Notes: generated from the letters alone by a model not told the origin. 64,000 bases of DNA from Bacillus sp. CH140a_4T (GCF_008923725.1 NZ_WBPF01000005.1:382411-446410), one strand, 5' to 3'; shown: positions 43,754 through 53,255, counted from the first letter of the stretch. A program made the numbers and translations.

Positions 43754-45907
43754 TTACTGGGCCTTGTTCGGTTGTTCTACTGGGACTGGATTTCCACCGG
43801 CTCTTTTCGCTTTCAATTCAAAATACGCATCCAAAATCTCTTTACCAATCGCGGAATTAATTCCTGATTTGTCATCATTCACCCAAGGTACAACAACTGA
43901 AAAAGCAACTTCCGGATCAGCATCATATGGTGCATAACCGGCAAGAGTTAAATTATAACATTTTTTTCGGTTGTAGTTTTCATCTCTTCCAATATCACTT
44001 TCTCCACCATATACAGTTTCAGCTGTTCCTGTTTTTCCAGCTGGTTTATACGGTAATCCTTTAAACGTTCCAGTACCTGTCCCGTCAGTCTCTTGAAAAA
44101 CTCTTCTAAACCCTTCTTTTACATGATTTATGTATGAAGTGTCCATATCCACTCGATTTAATATAACTGGTTCAATAGACCTAACAACTTCTCCAATATC
44201 CTCTGGTTTATGTGGTTGCTCTCTCACTTCTTGTACAATTTGTGGTTTCATTCGGTAACCGCCGTTTGCAATTGTTGACATATATTGAGCAAGTTGAAGC
44301 GGCGTATATGTATCATACTGTCCAATCGCGTAATCAAGTAAAAAACCAGGTATGTCATCCGTTCTACCCATTTGACCAATCGATTCATTCGGCAAATCAA
44401 TACCAGTCGGTACACCTAATCCGAACTGTCTAAAGTAGTAGCGCATTTTATTAAATGTCTCTTTTTTAATATCTAGTGGATTGTTTGGCACATAATTTAT
44501 ACCTGCCATTTTTAATGCTGTATTAAACATATAGACGTTTGATGAAACTTGTAAAGCTCTTAAATCATCAATATCTCCAAAATCTTTCCACGATTTCTTT
44601 GGCTTAGTACTTCCTTTAAAATACATTGGTGCATCGAAGAAATGCGTATACGGCTTAATTGTTTCAGTTTGATATCCGGCTAGTAACGTAGCCCCTTTCA
44701 CAGTTGATCCTAACTCATAAGAACTTGTCATCGTTCCTAAAGCAAAGTCTTCTATTTGCATGCCACCATCTTTATTTACAATTTTCTTCCCAGCCATTGA
44801 TAAAATTTGCCCGTTTTTCGGGTTCATCATTACAACGAACGCGCGATCCATCATCGGCTCTGCAGAATGAAACGCTCGTAAATTCTTTTCAAGACTTTCC
44901 TCTACTTTTTTCTGTAACTCCATATCCACTGTTAACATTAAATTATTTCCACTTTTTCCTTCAGTCACTTTTTCCGTCCGAATAATATTTCCGGCTTTAT
45001 CCGTAATATTTTTCGACTGTTCTTTCGTTCCATGTAAGGCATCTTCGTATTGTTTTTCGATGTAACTCTTACCAATGCGATCATTTCGGTTATAATCACG
45101 CACTAAATAATAATCTAACTGTTCTCTTGGTAATCCCTCATTTTCAGTAGAAACGCTACCAAGGATAGAACGAAGTATTTTATCATTTGGGTATTCACGT
45201 TCCCAATCCACTGTCGTATCCACTCCTGGCAAACTTGCCAATCTTTCACTTACGACTGCGTATTCATTTTGACTTACATCTTTTTTAACGATTTGCGGCG
45301 TCATTTTATATCCCGCATTCATCCTACTTTTAATTGCTAGTACTTCTAAATCCTCTTTTGAAAGTTCACTTAATTCTTCTTGCGTAATTCTTTCCCTACG
45401 TAACTCTTCTACTTTTTTATCTAATTCTTTCCCTTCCATCTCTTGCTTCCTAAATGTATTCTCATCTTCTTTTGTCACTTTTGCTGCGGCACGCTTTTCA
45501 TTTAACTGCATCCAAAAATCTTTCTTATCTGTTTCTGTCAACTTAGCTATATCTTCTGGCGACATTTCAATTAGCTGGGCTAACTGTCTTGCTACTTGTA
45601 AAACTTCTTTCGAATCTACTCCTTTCATTTTCGTATATGTAACGGTTCGTAGTGGTTTGTTATTTACAATCACTTGACCTTGCCGATCAAACATTTTCCC
45701 TCTAGGAACAGGCGTGCTTACCGTTACATCTTCCTTTTTGTTCACTTCATTTCTATACGTTTCTCCATCAATGATTTGTACTTTACCTAATTGAATTATA
45801 ATAGCTGAAAATAAAAGAAAGACGATAAAAAATAGTACATTTAATCGAAATGGAATATGAGTCTTTTTCTTTTTCGATTGTTTCTTCTGCTCCTTTTTCT
45901 GTCTCAT
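43754..45907 (-). CDS. class B penicillin-binding protein (PBP2/PbpA-like transpeptidase)
   Basis: 717 residues from the ATG at 45907 (GAGGGAG upstream). A basic cytoplasmic tail and one membrane anchor (about 20-42) precede a dimerisation domain (TVSTPVPRGKMFDRQG onward) and the transpeptidase domain. Active-site motifs are STVK (Ser401), SSN (near 460) and KTG (625-627), all intact. It crosslinks peptidoglycan at the outer membrane face and is a beta-lactam target, probably for the lateral wall or spore cortex. It is a single gene. Confidence 0.92.
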   Translation of the reverse strand: MRQKKEQKKQSKKKKTHIPFRLNVLFFIVFLLFSAIIIQLGKVQIIDGETYRNEVNKKEDVTVSTPVPRGKMFDRQGQVIVNNKPLRTVTYTKMKGVDSKEVLQVARQLAQLIEMSPEDIAKLTETDKKDFWMQLNEKRAAAKVTKEDENTFRKQEMEGKELDKKVEELRRERITQEELSELSKEDLEVLAIKSRMNAGYKMTPQIVKKDVSQNEYAVVSERLASLPGVDTTVDWEREYPNDKILRSILGSVSTENEGLPREQLDYYLVRDYNRNDRIGKSYIEKQYEDALHGTKEQSKNITDKAGNIIRTEKVTEGKSGNNLMLTVDMELQKKVEESLEKNLRAFHSAEPMMDRAFVVMMNPKNGQILSMAGKKIVNKDGGMQIEDFALGTMTSSYELGSTVKGATLLAGYQTETIKPYTHFFDAPMYFKGSTKPKKSWKDFGDIDDLRALQVSSNVYMFNTALKMAGINYVPNNPLDIKKETFNKMRYYFRQFGLGVPTGIDLPNESIGQMGRTDDIPGFLLDYAIGQYDTYTPLQLAQYMSTIANGGYRMKPQIVQEVREQPHKPEDIGEVVRSIEPVILNRVDMDTSYINHVKEGFRRVFQETDGTGTGTFKGLPYKPAGKTGTAETVYGGESDIGRDENYNRKKCYNLTLAGYAPYDADPEVAFSVVVPWVNDDKSGINSAIGKEILDAYFELKAKRAGGNPVPVEQPNKAQ

Positions 45908-46097
45908 TTCGCTCCCTCGCTTCATTCTATTAACATTTCTACAAAGAACCATTATGTATCAAATTTATTTATATGATATATATAGAATTTTATATTAATT
46001 ACTAAAGAAATAAAAGATTTAATTTTCAGTATTTTAATTTTATAACCTATTTATTACCATTCCCCTTCATACGTCATAACATGAATTTTATTCAAAC

Positions 46098-46133
46098 AAA
46101 AAACTGAGGTGTTCTCTATACACCTCAGTTTTT
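46098..46133 (-). terminator. terminator of sirtuin gene
   Basis: 14-bp stem AAAAACTGAGGTGT/ACACCTCAGTTTTT just after the stop of the Sir2 gene. Confidence 0.92.
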
Positions 46134-46148
46134 CATAAAAATAATAAC

Positions 46149-46877
46149 TTATTTCACCGATGATAATCCTTCAACAAACTCTCCAATCTTATTTTGAAAA
46201 ACAAAATCAAAGTTATATTCTTGTCCTGTTCGTTCTTCATTTACTAAAATTGTCGTTGCCCCTATTTCCCTCTTGGCGATTTCCGGGAATGAAGCGACAG
46301 GTTGTACTTTTAATGACGTTCCCATAACGATAAGTACATCTGTTTCATATAAACGTTTTATCGCATTTTGATATTGCGGCAATGTATCTCCGTATAAAAC
46401 AACGTCTGGATTTAAAATGAAATTACACTTCTCGCAGCGAGGTACTTCATGATCAATCATATACTGCAAATCATATCCCTTTTTACACTTCGGACAATGT
46501 GCTGTTTGAAGTGTTCCATGTAAATCAATGACATGTTTACTACCACCTAATTGATGTAAGCCGTCAATATTTTGCGTTAAAATCGTAATATCTTTCCCTT
46601 GTTCTTCTAGTTCAGCTAAAAAGCGATGCCCACGATTTGGTTTATATTGATGAAACGTATTAATTTGAAAGATTTCCTTATAATGCTTCCAAAATTCTTT
46701 CGGACTTCTATTATAATATCCTCTTGATAAATACATCTCCACATTCGCATCAGCATACAATCCATTTGCTGAACGAAAGTCTGGAATACCACTTTCCGTA
46801 CTTGCTCCTGCGCCTGTTAACACTGTAATTTTCTTCGCTTTTTCTAAAATTGAACGTACTTCTTCAAATTGCTGCAC
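46149..46877 (-). CDS. Sir2 family NAD-dependent protein deacylase
   Basis: 242 residues from the GTG at 46877 (GAGGTG 6 bases upstream). The NAD-binding GAGASTESGIPDFRS, catalytic-His region TQNIDGLHQLGG and HGT, and zinc-binding CxxC pairs (CPKC, CEKC) are all present. PDVVLYGDTLP and MGTSLKVQP complete the sirtuin motifs. It removes acyl groups from lysine using NAD, probably acting on metabolic enzymes. It is a stand-alone enzyme without the extra domains of defence sirtuins. It is a single gene, separated from the pcp operon by about 75 bases. Confidence 0.92.
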   Translation of the reverse strand: MQQFEEVRSILEKAKKITVLTGAGASTESGIPDFRSANGLYADANVEMYLSRGYYNRSPKEFWKHYKEIFQINTFHQYKPNRGHRFLAELEEQGKDITILTQNIDGLHQLGGSKHVIDLHGTLQTAHCPKCKKGYDLQYMIDHEVPRCEKCNFILNPDVVLYGDTLPQYQNAIKRLYETDVLIVMGTSLKVQPVASFPEIAKREIGATTILVNEERTGQEYNFDFVFQNKIGEFVEGLSSVK

Positions 46878-46952
46878 AAAAATCACCTCTATGTATTTCC
46901 CTATACTTATTATACCAGTTGTTTACAGGAGGTGTCGTACGATTCGTTTTAT

Positions 46953-47600
46953 TTAATGCGTCGTGCCCCCAATTTCCACAATATCGACCTCAACTGTCGT
47001 CGTTACCTCAATCGCCAATTCTATCCCTTTACTAATAGTAGAAAGTGACATACTTGGTTGACCTGGATAGTTACTCGCTTGTTCTGGTAAAAACGGAATA
47101 TGAACAAATCCGCCTTTTATTTTCTTATCCTGTTTCTCTAGTTCATGCATGAGACCGTAGAATAAATGATTACAAACGAATGTACCTGCTGATTGTGAAA
47201 CGGAAGCTGGTATGCCTTCTTCTTGTAGTTTTTTTACAATTGCTTTCATCGGAAGTGTAGACCAATAGGCAGCCGGCCCTTCTTCCACAACCGGTACATC
47301 TACCGGCTGATTCTCTTCATTGTCAGCAATTCTTGCATCATCGATATTAATTGCGACACGCTCTATCGTAATATCTGGTCTGCCCCCAGCTTGTCCAATA
47401 CATATAATCATTTCAGGGTTTAGTTCTTCTATATACTCTTTTAATACTTTTATTGATTTATGAAATACCGTTGGGACTTGTTTACTAATAATCTTGTATT
47501 CTCCGATTGTTTTTTCATGCAAACTTTTTGCGACTTCCCAAGCTGGGTTGATGCTTTCTCCGCCAAACGGATCAAATCCTGTTAGTAATACTGTTTTCAT
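46953..47600 (-). CDS. pcp: pyrrolidone-carboxylate peptidase (pyroglutamyl peptidase I)
   Basis: 215 residues. The catalytic triad of the C15 family is complete: Glu80 in ITIERVAIN, Cys143 in [11 protein letters not shown], and His167 in [25 protein letters not shown] opens the chain. It removes N-terminal pyroglutamate from peptides in the cytoplasm, releasing 5-oxoproline. It is the last gene of the run IclR-pxpB-pxpC-pxpA-DUF969-DUF979-pcp and supplies the substrate that the Pxp proteins open. The ATG has AGGAGGGG upstream. Confidence 0.95.
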   Translation of the reverse strand: MKTVLLTGFDPFGGESINPAWEVAKSLHEKTIGEYKIISKQVPTVFHKSIKVLKEYIEELNPEMIICIGQAGGRPDITIERVAINIDDARIADNEENQPVDVPVVEEGPAAYWSTLPMKAIVKKLQEEGIPASVSQSAGTFVCNHLFYGLMHELEKQDKKIKGGFVHIPFLPEQASNYPGQPSMSLSTISKGIELAIEVTTTVEVDIVEIGGTTH

Positions 47601-47616
47601 AGTTTTCCCCTCCTAA

Positions 47617-48579
47617 TTAGAAACGATATACAAGGCCGTACATAATAAACATATTTATGATAAAGATTGAAAGAGCAATTGGTACTTGTGCTTTAATGAC
47701 TGCATTTTTATCTTTTAGCTCTAAAAGCATTGCCGGAACGATATTAAAGTTTGCTGCCATTGGCGTAATGAGCGTTCCGCAATATCCAGCAAACATACCG
47801 AGCGCTGCCATAATCGCTGGATTCCCGCCGTGCATTTGAACAATTAAAGGTAAGCCAATTCCGCCAGTAATTACGGCAAATGCTGCGAATGCATTTCCCA
47901 TTACGACTGTGAAGAGCATCATACCTAAACAATACGCCATAACAGCAACGAACGGATACTCTGTCGGTAATACTTGGCCGACTAAATCAGAAACGACTTG
48001 TCCAACGCCAGATTTTGCGAAAATACCACCAAGTGCTGCTAACATCTGTGGTAAAATAACAGCCCAGCCGACAGCTTGTAATAGTCTGCTACCTTCTTGA
48101 ACAGGCGTTGTTATTTTCGATTTTGTAATACGCATCGCCGCAACAAATGCAAGTAATGCACCAAGCGCTAATGCAACTAGCGTTACTTTATCTGGATCAA
48201 CAAGGGATACATTTCCCCATTTGATTTTCCCTAACGTTAACGTACCGATAATTGTAAAAATTGGAATTAATAGTGCCGGCATAAAAATTTTATTTTTTAA
48301 TTTCTCCGCATGTTTCACACGTTCTTGTACTGGTACTTCTTTCTCCTCTGATTTTGTTACTTTGTTTAATGAAGCTAACACGACCATTGCGAGCACGATA
48401 CAGCCAACGTAAAACGAAGGAATTACATTTCCGAATAAAAACGTAATTGCAAATAACGCCCAAAACAAGCTAGAACCAAGTCGATTTGGATGTTCACGAT
48501 CAAACGCAATACGAACAGCGATAAAGGCAACGATTATACCTAATACGTAATAAATTGTATCCATTGTGATGATGTTCAT
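47617..48579 (-). CDS. DUF979 family membrane protein, candidate 5-oxoproline transporter part
   Basis: 320 residues with about nine to ten membrane segments and a conserved glycine-rich middle (GGIFAKSGVGQVVSDLVG and GMFAGYCGTLITPMAANFNIVP). DUF979 has no assigned reaction known to me, but its genes recur beside DUF969 and 5-oxoprolinase/pcp genes. The start lies one base after the DUF969 stop, with AAGGAGG upstream, which couples translation. The pair therefore probably forms a two-component permease for 5-oxoproline or a close relative. This is inference from context. Confidence 0.85.
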   Translation of the reverse strand: MNIITMDTIYYVLGIIVAFIAVRIAFDREHPNRLGSSLFWALFAITFLFGNVIPSFYVGCIVLAMVVLASLNKVTKSEEKEVPVQERVKHAEKLKNKIFMPALLIPIFTIIGTLTLGKIKWGNVSLVDPDKVTLVALALGALLAFVAAMRITKSKITTPVQEGSRLLQAVGWAVILPQMLAALGGIFAKSGVGQVVSDLVGQVLPTEYPFVAVMAYCLGMMLFTVVMGNAFAAFAVITGGIGLPLIVQMHGGNPAIMAALGMFAGYCGTLITPMAANFNIVPAMLLELKDKNAVIKAQVPIALSIFIINMFIMYGLVYRF

Positions 48580-48580
48580 T

Positions 48581-49273
48581 TTATATTGCCTCCTTCTCTT
48601 CTTTTTCTTTTGATGTCATCGTTTTTGCTATATATTTATCAAATCTTCTAAATCTGATCCAACTTACAATAAGCGCCGCTATCGCCGTTGGAATACCCCA
48701 AAGTGCCATATCCCATACACCGACATGCATACCTACTGAATCGAAGAATCCTTTCATTAATAAAATGGCACCAGTTGCGATAAATATATCCTCTCCGAAA
48801 AACCATGCTGTATTTTCCGCAGCTGCTGCGTTTGCTTTAATCTTTTCTCTTAACTTTTCAGGTAACTTACCATATCTTCCTTGCGCAGCTCCCTCTGCCA
48901 TCGGTGCAACGAGCGGTCTTACTGTTTGTGCATGACCACCAATATTCAGTCCAAGTGCTGCTGATGATTCTCTTATCGTAAAATATGACATTAATACTCT
49001 TCCAGTTGTTGCGCCTTTCGATTTCGTTATAAGTGCTTCTGCTCTTTCTTTTAAACCGTAACGCTCTAAAATTCCGATTACCGGTAAAGTTAGTATAATC
49101 GGCATAGACATATATCTATTTTCTATGAAAAATTTACCGAACATGCTGATGACATCATAAAAGCTTAATCCTGAAACCATACCAGTAACAATACCTGCAA
49201 CCATTACTACTAATAGTGTATTTAATCTAAATAAAAAGCCCACTGCAACAAGTAGTATCCCGATTAATTTAAT
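48581..49273 (-). CDS. DUF969 family membrane protein, partner of DUF979
   Basis: 230 residues from the ATG at 49273 (AGGGGAAG upstream). The earlier frame from 49312 would overlap pxpA. About five to six membrane segments are interrupted by a conserved hydrophilic section (KSKGATTGRVLMSYFTIRESSAALGLNIGGHAQTVRPLVAP). It always seems to pair with DUF979, and here they are one base apart. It is placed between PxpA and DUF979 in the 5-oxoproline operon. A permease role is inferred from membrane topology and gene order. Confidence 0.85.
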   Translation of the reverse strand: MKLIGILLVAVGFLFRLNTLLVVMVAGIVTGMVSGLSFYDVISMFGKFFIENRYMSMPIILTLPVIGILERYGLKERAEALITKSKGATTGRVLMSYFTIRESSAALGLNIGGHAQTVRPLVAPMAEGAAQGRYGKLPEKLREKIKANAAAAENTAWFFGEDIFIATGAILLMKGFFDSVGMHVGVWDMALWGIPTAIAALIVSWIRFRRFDKYIAKTMTSKEKEEKEAI

Positions 49274-49296
49274 CATTTCAGCACTTCCCCTATTTT

Positions 49297-50058
49297 TTAT
49301 TTCGGTGCACAAATAGAAATATCATTAAGTTTGAATGTTCTGTATATTCTTTCTGCAAATTGAACTGCTTTTTCCCCATCACCGTGTAAACAAATCGTTT
49401 GCGCCTGAACTGCTACTTTCTCTCCATTGACCGCATATACTTGGCCTTCTTTCACCATTTGAAGTACTTGCTTTATCGCTTCGTCTTCATCTTTTATAAG
49501 CGCATTTTCTTCTGTACGGCTCGTTAATGTACCATCTTGCTTATACGTACGATCTGCAAAAGCTTCTTGTACGAGAGTTATATTGTATTTTTCTACAGCC
49601 TGTATAAACGACTCGCTATTTGCTAATCCGTAAAGTAATAGATTTGAATTACTATGATAAATTGCTTTTGCAATTGCATCTGCAATTTCCGGATTAGTCG
49701 CCGCCATATTATATAGGGCACCGTGTGGTTTCACATGATGCATCTTCCCGCCAGCTGCTTTCACAAAAGCGTCTAATGCACCGATTTGATACAATACATA
49801 ATCGTATACTTCACTTGCCGAAACGTTCATGTTTCTTCTTCCAAATCCAATTAAATCAGGAAAACCAGGATGTGCTCCTATTGCTACGTTTTGCTGCAGT
49901 GCCTTTTCAACCGTTTTCCTCATTACAACTGGATCACCCGCATGAAAACCGCAAGCAACGTTTATAGAGGAAACGAACGGAAGAATTTCATCATCATTCC
50001 CCATTTTATAAGCTCCAAAACTTTCTCCTAAATCACAGTTTAAATCGATTGTCGTCAC
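49297..50058 (-). CDS. pxpA: 5-oxoprolinase subunit PxpA (LamB/YcsF family)
   Basis: 253 residues from a GTG with AGGAGGGG upstream. DLNCDLGESFGAYKMGNDDEILPFVSSINVACGFHAGDP is the family's invariant start, and HVKPHGALYN and LEAFADRTYKQDG-like VQEAFADRTYKQDG follow. PxpA works with PxpB and PxpC to cleave 5-oxo-L-proline to glutamate with ATP in the cytoplasm. The three genes are adjacent here (C-A-B order reversed on the minus strand), matching the standard cluster. Confidence 0.95.
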   Translation of the reverse strand: MTTIDLNCDLGESFGAYKMGNDDEILPFVSSINVACGFHAGDPVVMRKTVEKALQQNVAIGAHPGFPDLIGFGRRNMNVSASEVYDYVLYQIGALDAFVKAAGGKMHHVKPHGALYNMAATNPEIADAIAKAIYHSNSNLLLYGLANSESFIQAVEKYNITLVQEAFADRTYKQDGTLTSRTEENALIKDEDEAIKQVLQMVKEGQVYAVNGEKVAVQAQTICLHGDGEKAVQFAERIYRTFKLNDISICAPK

Positions 50059-50076
50059 GATTTTCCCCTCCTATTG

Positions 50077-51066
50077 TCAGCTTCGTAAAGCGATGAATTT
50101 CTTTAATAGATTCATATTTACTTCTTGTTCTATGTACAATTGTTCCGCTTCTTCCAGCGTAATTTTCTCAAATGAAACATAGTCCCCTGGTTTTAGCTGG
50201 GCAAGAAGAGGTAAATCTACTGAAATGATATTTCCCATTCTCGGATAGCCACCTGTCGTTTGCCTATCTGCCATTAATATAATCGGCTGTCCACCGTTTG
50301 GCACTTGAATCGTTCCAAATGTAACGGGACTCGATAAAATCTCTTTTTCTTCCACTCTATTTAAAACTTCTCCCTCAACCCTATAACCCATACGGTCAGC
50401 GTAATTAGATACTTTATACTCTTTCGTAAAAAATGCCTTTCTACTTTCTTCTGTAAATTGATCATATTCAAAATTAGTTATGACACGCAGCTTAGGATAT
50501 TTCTTATACTTTGGTAGTACACTGCTGCTAATTGCCCAGTTTGTTTTGATTTGCTCTCTCTTTTGTAAGTCTTGAATGAAACGACTCGCTATTTCAGTGT
50601 GCGTACCAATTTGAAAATAATCTCCTTTTTTCAGCATCCTTCCTTCAATACCACCAATCGCAGCACGTATGTAAGTACTTTTACTTCCCATTGTACGATC
50701 AATATGTATACCACCCGCAAAGGTCACATACGCTCTGCAACCGCTTTTCACTTTTCCAAAGCAAAGCATGCTACCTTCTTTCGCTAAAATAGGACGCCAT
50801 AATGGAACACGCTCCCCATTCAGTAACGGTTCCGTATCTGCTCCGCCAATCGCAAGTAAAGTCGTTTTCTTTATTAACAATTTAGGCCCCATAATCGTCA
50901 TTTCAAGTCCCGCTTCATTCTCATCATTACCGACTAACATATTGATCATCCGAAGTGCACTTTGATCCATTGCCCCGCCAACAGGTACACCGTATTGTTG
51001 ATAGTGAAATCGCCCTAAATCTTGGACTGTTGTAAACATCCCTGCATGTAAAACCTCTACATCCAT
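50077..51066 (-). CDS. pxpC: 5-oxoprolinase subunit PxpC (biotin-dependent carboxylase-like AHS2)
   Basis: 329 residues. The AHS2 domain is typified by FTTVQDLGRFHYQQYGVPVGGAMDQ at the start and by GGYPRMGNIISVDLPLLAQLKPGD near the C terminus. It is one of two KipA-like subunits that form the 5-oxoprolinase with PxpA and PxpB. Its ATG overlaps the end of pxpB by ten bases, so translation is coupled. Confidence 0.94.
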   Translation of the reverse strand: MDVEVLHAGMFTTVQDLGRFHYQQYGVPVGGAMDQSALRMINMLVGNDENEAGLEMTIMGPKLLIKKTTLLAIGGADTEPLLNGERVPLWRPILAKEGSMLCFGKVKSGCRAYVTFAGGIHIDRTMGSKSTYIRAAIGGIEGRMLKKGDYFQIGTHTEIASRFIQDLQKREQIKTNWAISSSVLPKYKKYPKLRVITNFEYDQFTEESRKAFFTKEYKVSNYADRMGYRVEGEVLNRVEEKEILSSPVTFGTIQVPNGGQPIILMADRQTTGGYPRMGNIISVDLPLLAQLKPGDYVSFEKITLEEAEQLYIEQEVNMNLLKKFIALRS

Positions 51067-51770
51067 TCTTTAGCCCCCTCAAGTGATACGTACTCTTCCT
51101 TCGTTATTGGGATAAATCGTAAATACATACCGCTTTGAATATATGTTGGTGTTTCTTCTTCTGGATTAAATAAAGAGATTGGTGTTCGGCCGATAATATT
51201 CCATCCTCCTGGTGTTTCAAGCGGATATATACCTGTTTGATTCCCGCCAATACCTACTGAACCAGGCGGTATTTGTAACCGTGGTGTTTCTTTTCTAGGT
51301 GTTTCTAGTTCTTTTGATAATCCTCCTAAATACGGAAACCCCGGTGTAAAACCTAACATATACACAAAATATGTTGTTTCACTATGGATGCGAATCACAT
51401 CTTCCGCTCTTATTCCTCTATCATGCGCGACCTCTTCCAAATCAGGTCCATATTCTCCCCCGTAGCAAACAGGTATAGAAATATGTTTCACATCTTGATT
51501 CACCTCTTCTTTATACGAATCACACAACTCTTTTATATATTGGCAAACGTAATGATATGGCCCTTCACTTTTCTCATGCCGCTTCCATACTTCGTAAACA
51601 TTGTAGTAGACCGCTAATGAAGTGAAAGACGGCACACATTCAACCATTCCTGTAAATGGATGCCGCCTCAACGCTTGAAACAATCGCTGCACTTTTTCGT
51701 ATGTCTTCATTCCCATTTCTTCACCAAATGTAACAATAATTGCTTGATCCCCTAACGCAGAAAATTTCAT
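51057..51770 (-). CDS. pxpB: 5-oxoprolinase subunit PxpB (KipI-like AHS1)
   Basis: 237 residues. It has the AHS1 domain: a compact N-terminal part, then TPGFPYLGGLSKELETPR, GSVGIGGNQTGIYPLETPGGWNIIGRTP, the hallmark cyclophilin-like barrel phrase. In Bacillus this family includes the kinase inhibitor KipI, but the tight linkage with pxpC and pxpA here points to the metabolic 5-oxoprolinase role. It lies 14 bases after the IclR gene and has GAGGGAG before the ATG. Confidence 0.93.
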   Translation of the reverse strand: MKFSALGDQAIIVTFGEEMGMKTYEKVQRLFQALRRHPFTGMVECVPSFTSLAVYYNVYEVWKRHEKSEGPYHYVCQYIKELCDSYKEEVNQDVKHISIPVCYGGEYGPDLEEVAHDRGIRAEDVIRIHSETTYFVYMLGFTPGFPYLGGLSKELETPRKETPRLQIPPGSVGIGGNQTGIYPLETPGGWNIIGRTPISLFNPEEETPTYIQSGMYLRFIPITKEEYVSLEGAKEWM

Positions 51771-51784
51771 CCCACTCCCTCTTT

Positions 51785-52537
51785 CTATGCCAAAAAGCCG
51801 AGTTCTTTCGAAATGCGATGTGCCGTTTCTTTCACTTTCGCAATAAAATATGCAATATTACTTTCGTTATACTCAATAGCTAACCCCGAAATACTAATAC
51901 CTGCTATAACCGTTCCATCGCTTGCGAAAATGGGCGCTGCTATAGCGGCTGTATGATTTTCTAACTCAGAGTAGCTAATTGTGTGTCCTTCCTTTCTCGC
52001 CATTTGTAACACTTCTAGCAATTGTTCCTTATCCACGATTGTTCCATCTGCAAACTGTTTTAAATCCGTTTTCTCTACGTATTTCCATTGCTCTTCCTCA
52101 GAGAAATACGATAGTAAAATTCTCGGACATGCACCCGCATAAAGCGGTGCTCTTCTCCCAACCGCCGTATACACGCGTACAGGCTGAGCACCTTCCATCT
52201 TTTCCGCATAAATCGCATCATTACCATCTTGAATAATTAAATTAACTGCCTGCCCTAAACTATCTCTAAGCTCTTTCATATAGGGAATCGCAATATTTCT
52301 TACGGATAATCTTTGTGAAACAAGTTGACCGAACCGTAAAAAAACGACTCCGAGACGATATTTCCCCTTCTCGTTTTTTTGTAAAAACTCCATTTCTTCT
52401 AACGAGCCAATTAAACGATAAACAGATGTTTTTGGCATACTCGTAAGCTGAACCATCTCTGTTAAACTTAACTCTTCATGCTCATAAAACAACTCTAAAA
52501 TATCCATTGTCTTAACTGCTGTTTTATTTATACTCAT
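51785..52537 (-). CDS. IclR family transcriptional regulator of the 5-oxoproline operon
   Basis: 250 residues from the ATG at 52537 (GAGGGAG upstream). The N-terminal winged helix (ALS-like ELSLTEMVQLTSMPKTSVYRLIGSL) is followed by the GAF-like effector domain, LGQAVNLIIQDGNDAIYAEK through AAIAAPIFASDGTVIAGISISG. Such regulators sense small carboxylates. It is first in the operon, and a perfect palindrome immediately upstream is the likely operator. The ligand is likely to be 5-oxoproline or a relative (inference). Confidence 0.92.
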   Translation of the reverse strand: MSINKTAVKTMDILELFYEHEELSLTEMVQLTSMPKTSVYRLIGSLEEMEFLQKNEKGKYRLGVVFLRFGQLVSQRLSVRNIAIPYMKELRDSLGQAVNLIIQDGNDAIYAEKMEGAQPVRVYTAVGRRAPLYAGACPRILLSYFSEEEQWKYVEKTDLKQFADGTIVDKEQLLEVLQMARKEGHTISYSELENHTAAIAAPIFASDGTVIAGISISGLAIEYNESNIAYFIAKVKETAHRISKELGFLA

Positions 52538-52551
52538 TCTATCTCCCTCTT

Positions 52552-52568
52552 GTTCCGAATTACGGAAC
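52552..52568. promoter_or_regulatory. candidate IclR operator
   Basis: GTTCCGAATTACGGAAC, a perfect 17-bp palindrome with a 5-base spacer, 15 bases upstream of the IclR start. A related half-site AATTCCG follows at 52572-52578. It suits autoregulation of the whole operon. Confidence 0.6.
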
Positions 52569-52788
52569 TTAAATTCCGTTTTTCGAAACAAATATATAAT
52601 TTAAAATTATAAAATATTCTTTCAATTCTATCAATATTTTTTTAAGCCTATGACTCGATATATTTGTCAGTAATTAAAAAAACGTAAACAATTAAAGGAC
52701 TTTGTAAATTTTTACATCAAACTATTACATCTCCACTATATTTCGATTATTACAATATATGTAAAACAAAATGTAAGGAGTGTTTCTT

Positions 52789-53202
52789 TTGAAAAAGCTG
52801 CTAGTGATTCCCGCTATTATGCTATCTTTTTGTATAGGTTATAATGTGACATTTGCGACAAGTGAAGATACTCATTCAACCGCTAAAGTTGCCCAATATC
52901 ATAAAATAGCGAACGAAGAAATTCATTTTTTCGGATCAAGTATGTCTAGTTTTAACTATTCTCACGGGGATGCATTAAGCCTTCTTGTAAAAAATATAGG
53001 GAATTCTTCTTTTAGCTATACTTTATATAACGCTAAAGGTTCTTGGATGATTGACGGAACTTTAAAACCTGGAGAACAAGCGATCAGTGAATTTAGTATA
53101 AGTTGGAGTGATTGGCTTCCTGAAGGTGAATACAAAATAAAATTTAGAAATAATGATGGTTCTCTTTCAAAAGTTCAAGTTATAGCAAAACCTAACATAT
53201 AA
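52789..53202 (+). CDS. small secreted protein, related to the one at 55.7 kb
   Basis: 137 residues from a TTG with AAGGAG 8 bases upstream. There is a signal peptide (KKLLVIPAIMLSFCIGYNVTFA). The mature part is beta-rich: LSLLVKNIGNSSFSYTLYNAKG, then PGEQAISEFSISW, then LPEGEYKIKFRNNDGSLSKVQV. The same order of motifs (VKNIG, a hydrophilic loop, G-x-Y, NxDGS) recurs in the secreted protein at 55733-56209, so they are paralogues with an immunoglobulin-like or carbohydrate-binding feel. Function is unknown. Confidence 0.78.
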   Translation: MKKLLVIPAIMLSFCIGYNVTFATSEDTHSTAKVAQYHKIANEEIHFFGSSMSSFNYSHGDALSLLVKNIGNSSFSYTLYNAKGSWMIDGTLKPGEQAISEFSISWSDWLPEGEYKIKFRNNDGSLSKVQVIAKPNI

Positions 53203-53215
53203 ATAAATAGGACAC

Positions 53216-53255
53216 AAAAAAGATGATTTCTGTATCCCCAGAAGTCATCTTTTTT
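53216..53255. terminator. terminator
   Basis: 11-bp stem AAAAAAGATGA/TCATCTTTTTT, shortly after the secreted-protein stop. Confidence 0.85.

Noticed and set aside
46149-46877. Sirtuin as part of an anti-phage system
   Set aside because: It is a stand-alone deacylase with zinc cysteines and no TIR, Argonaute, helicase or other defence partner nearby.
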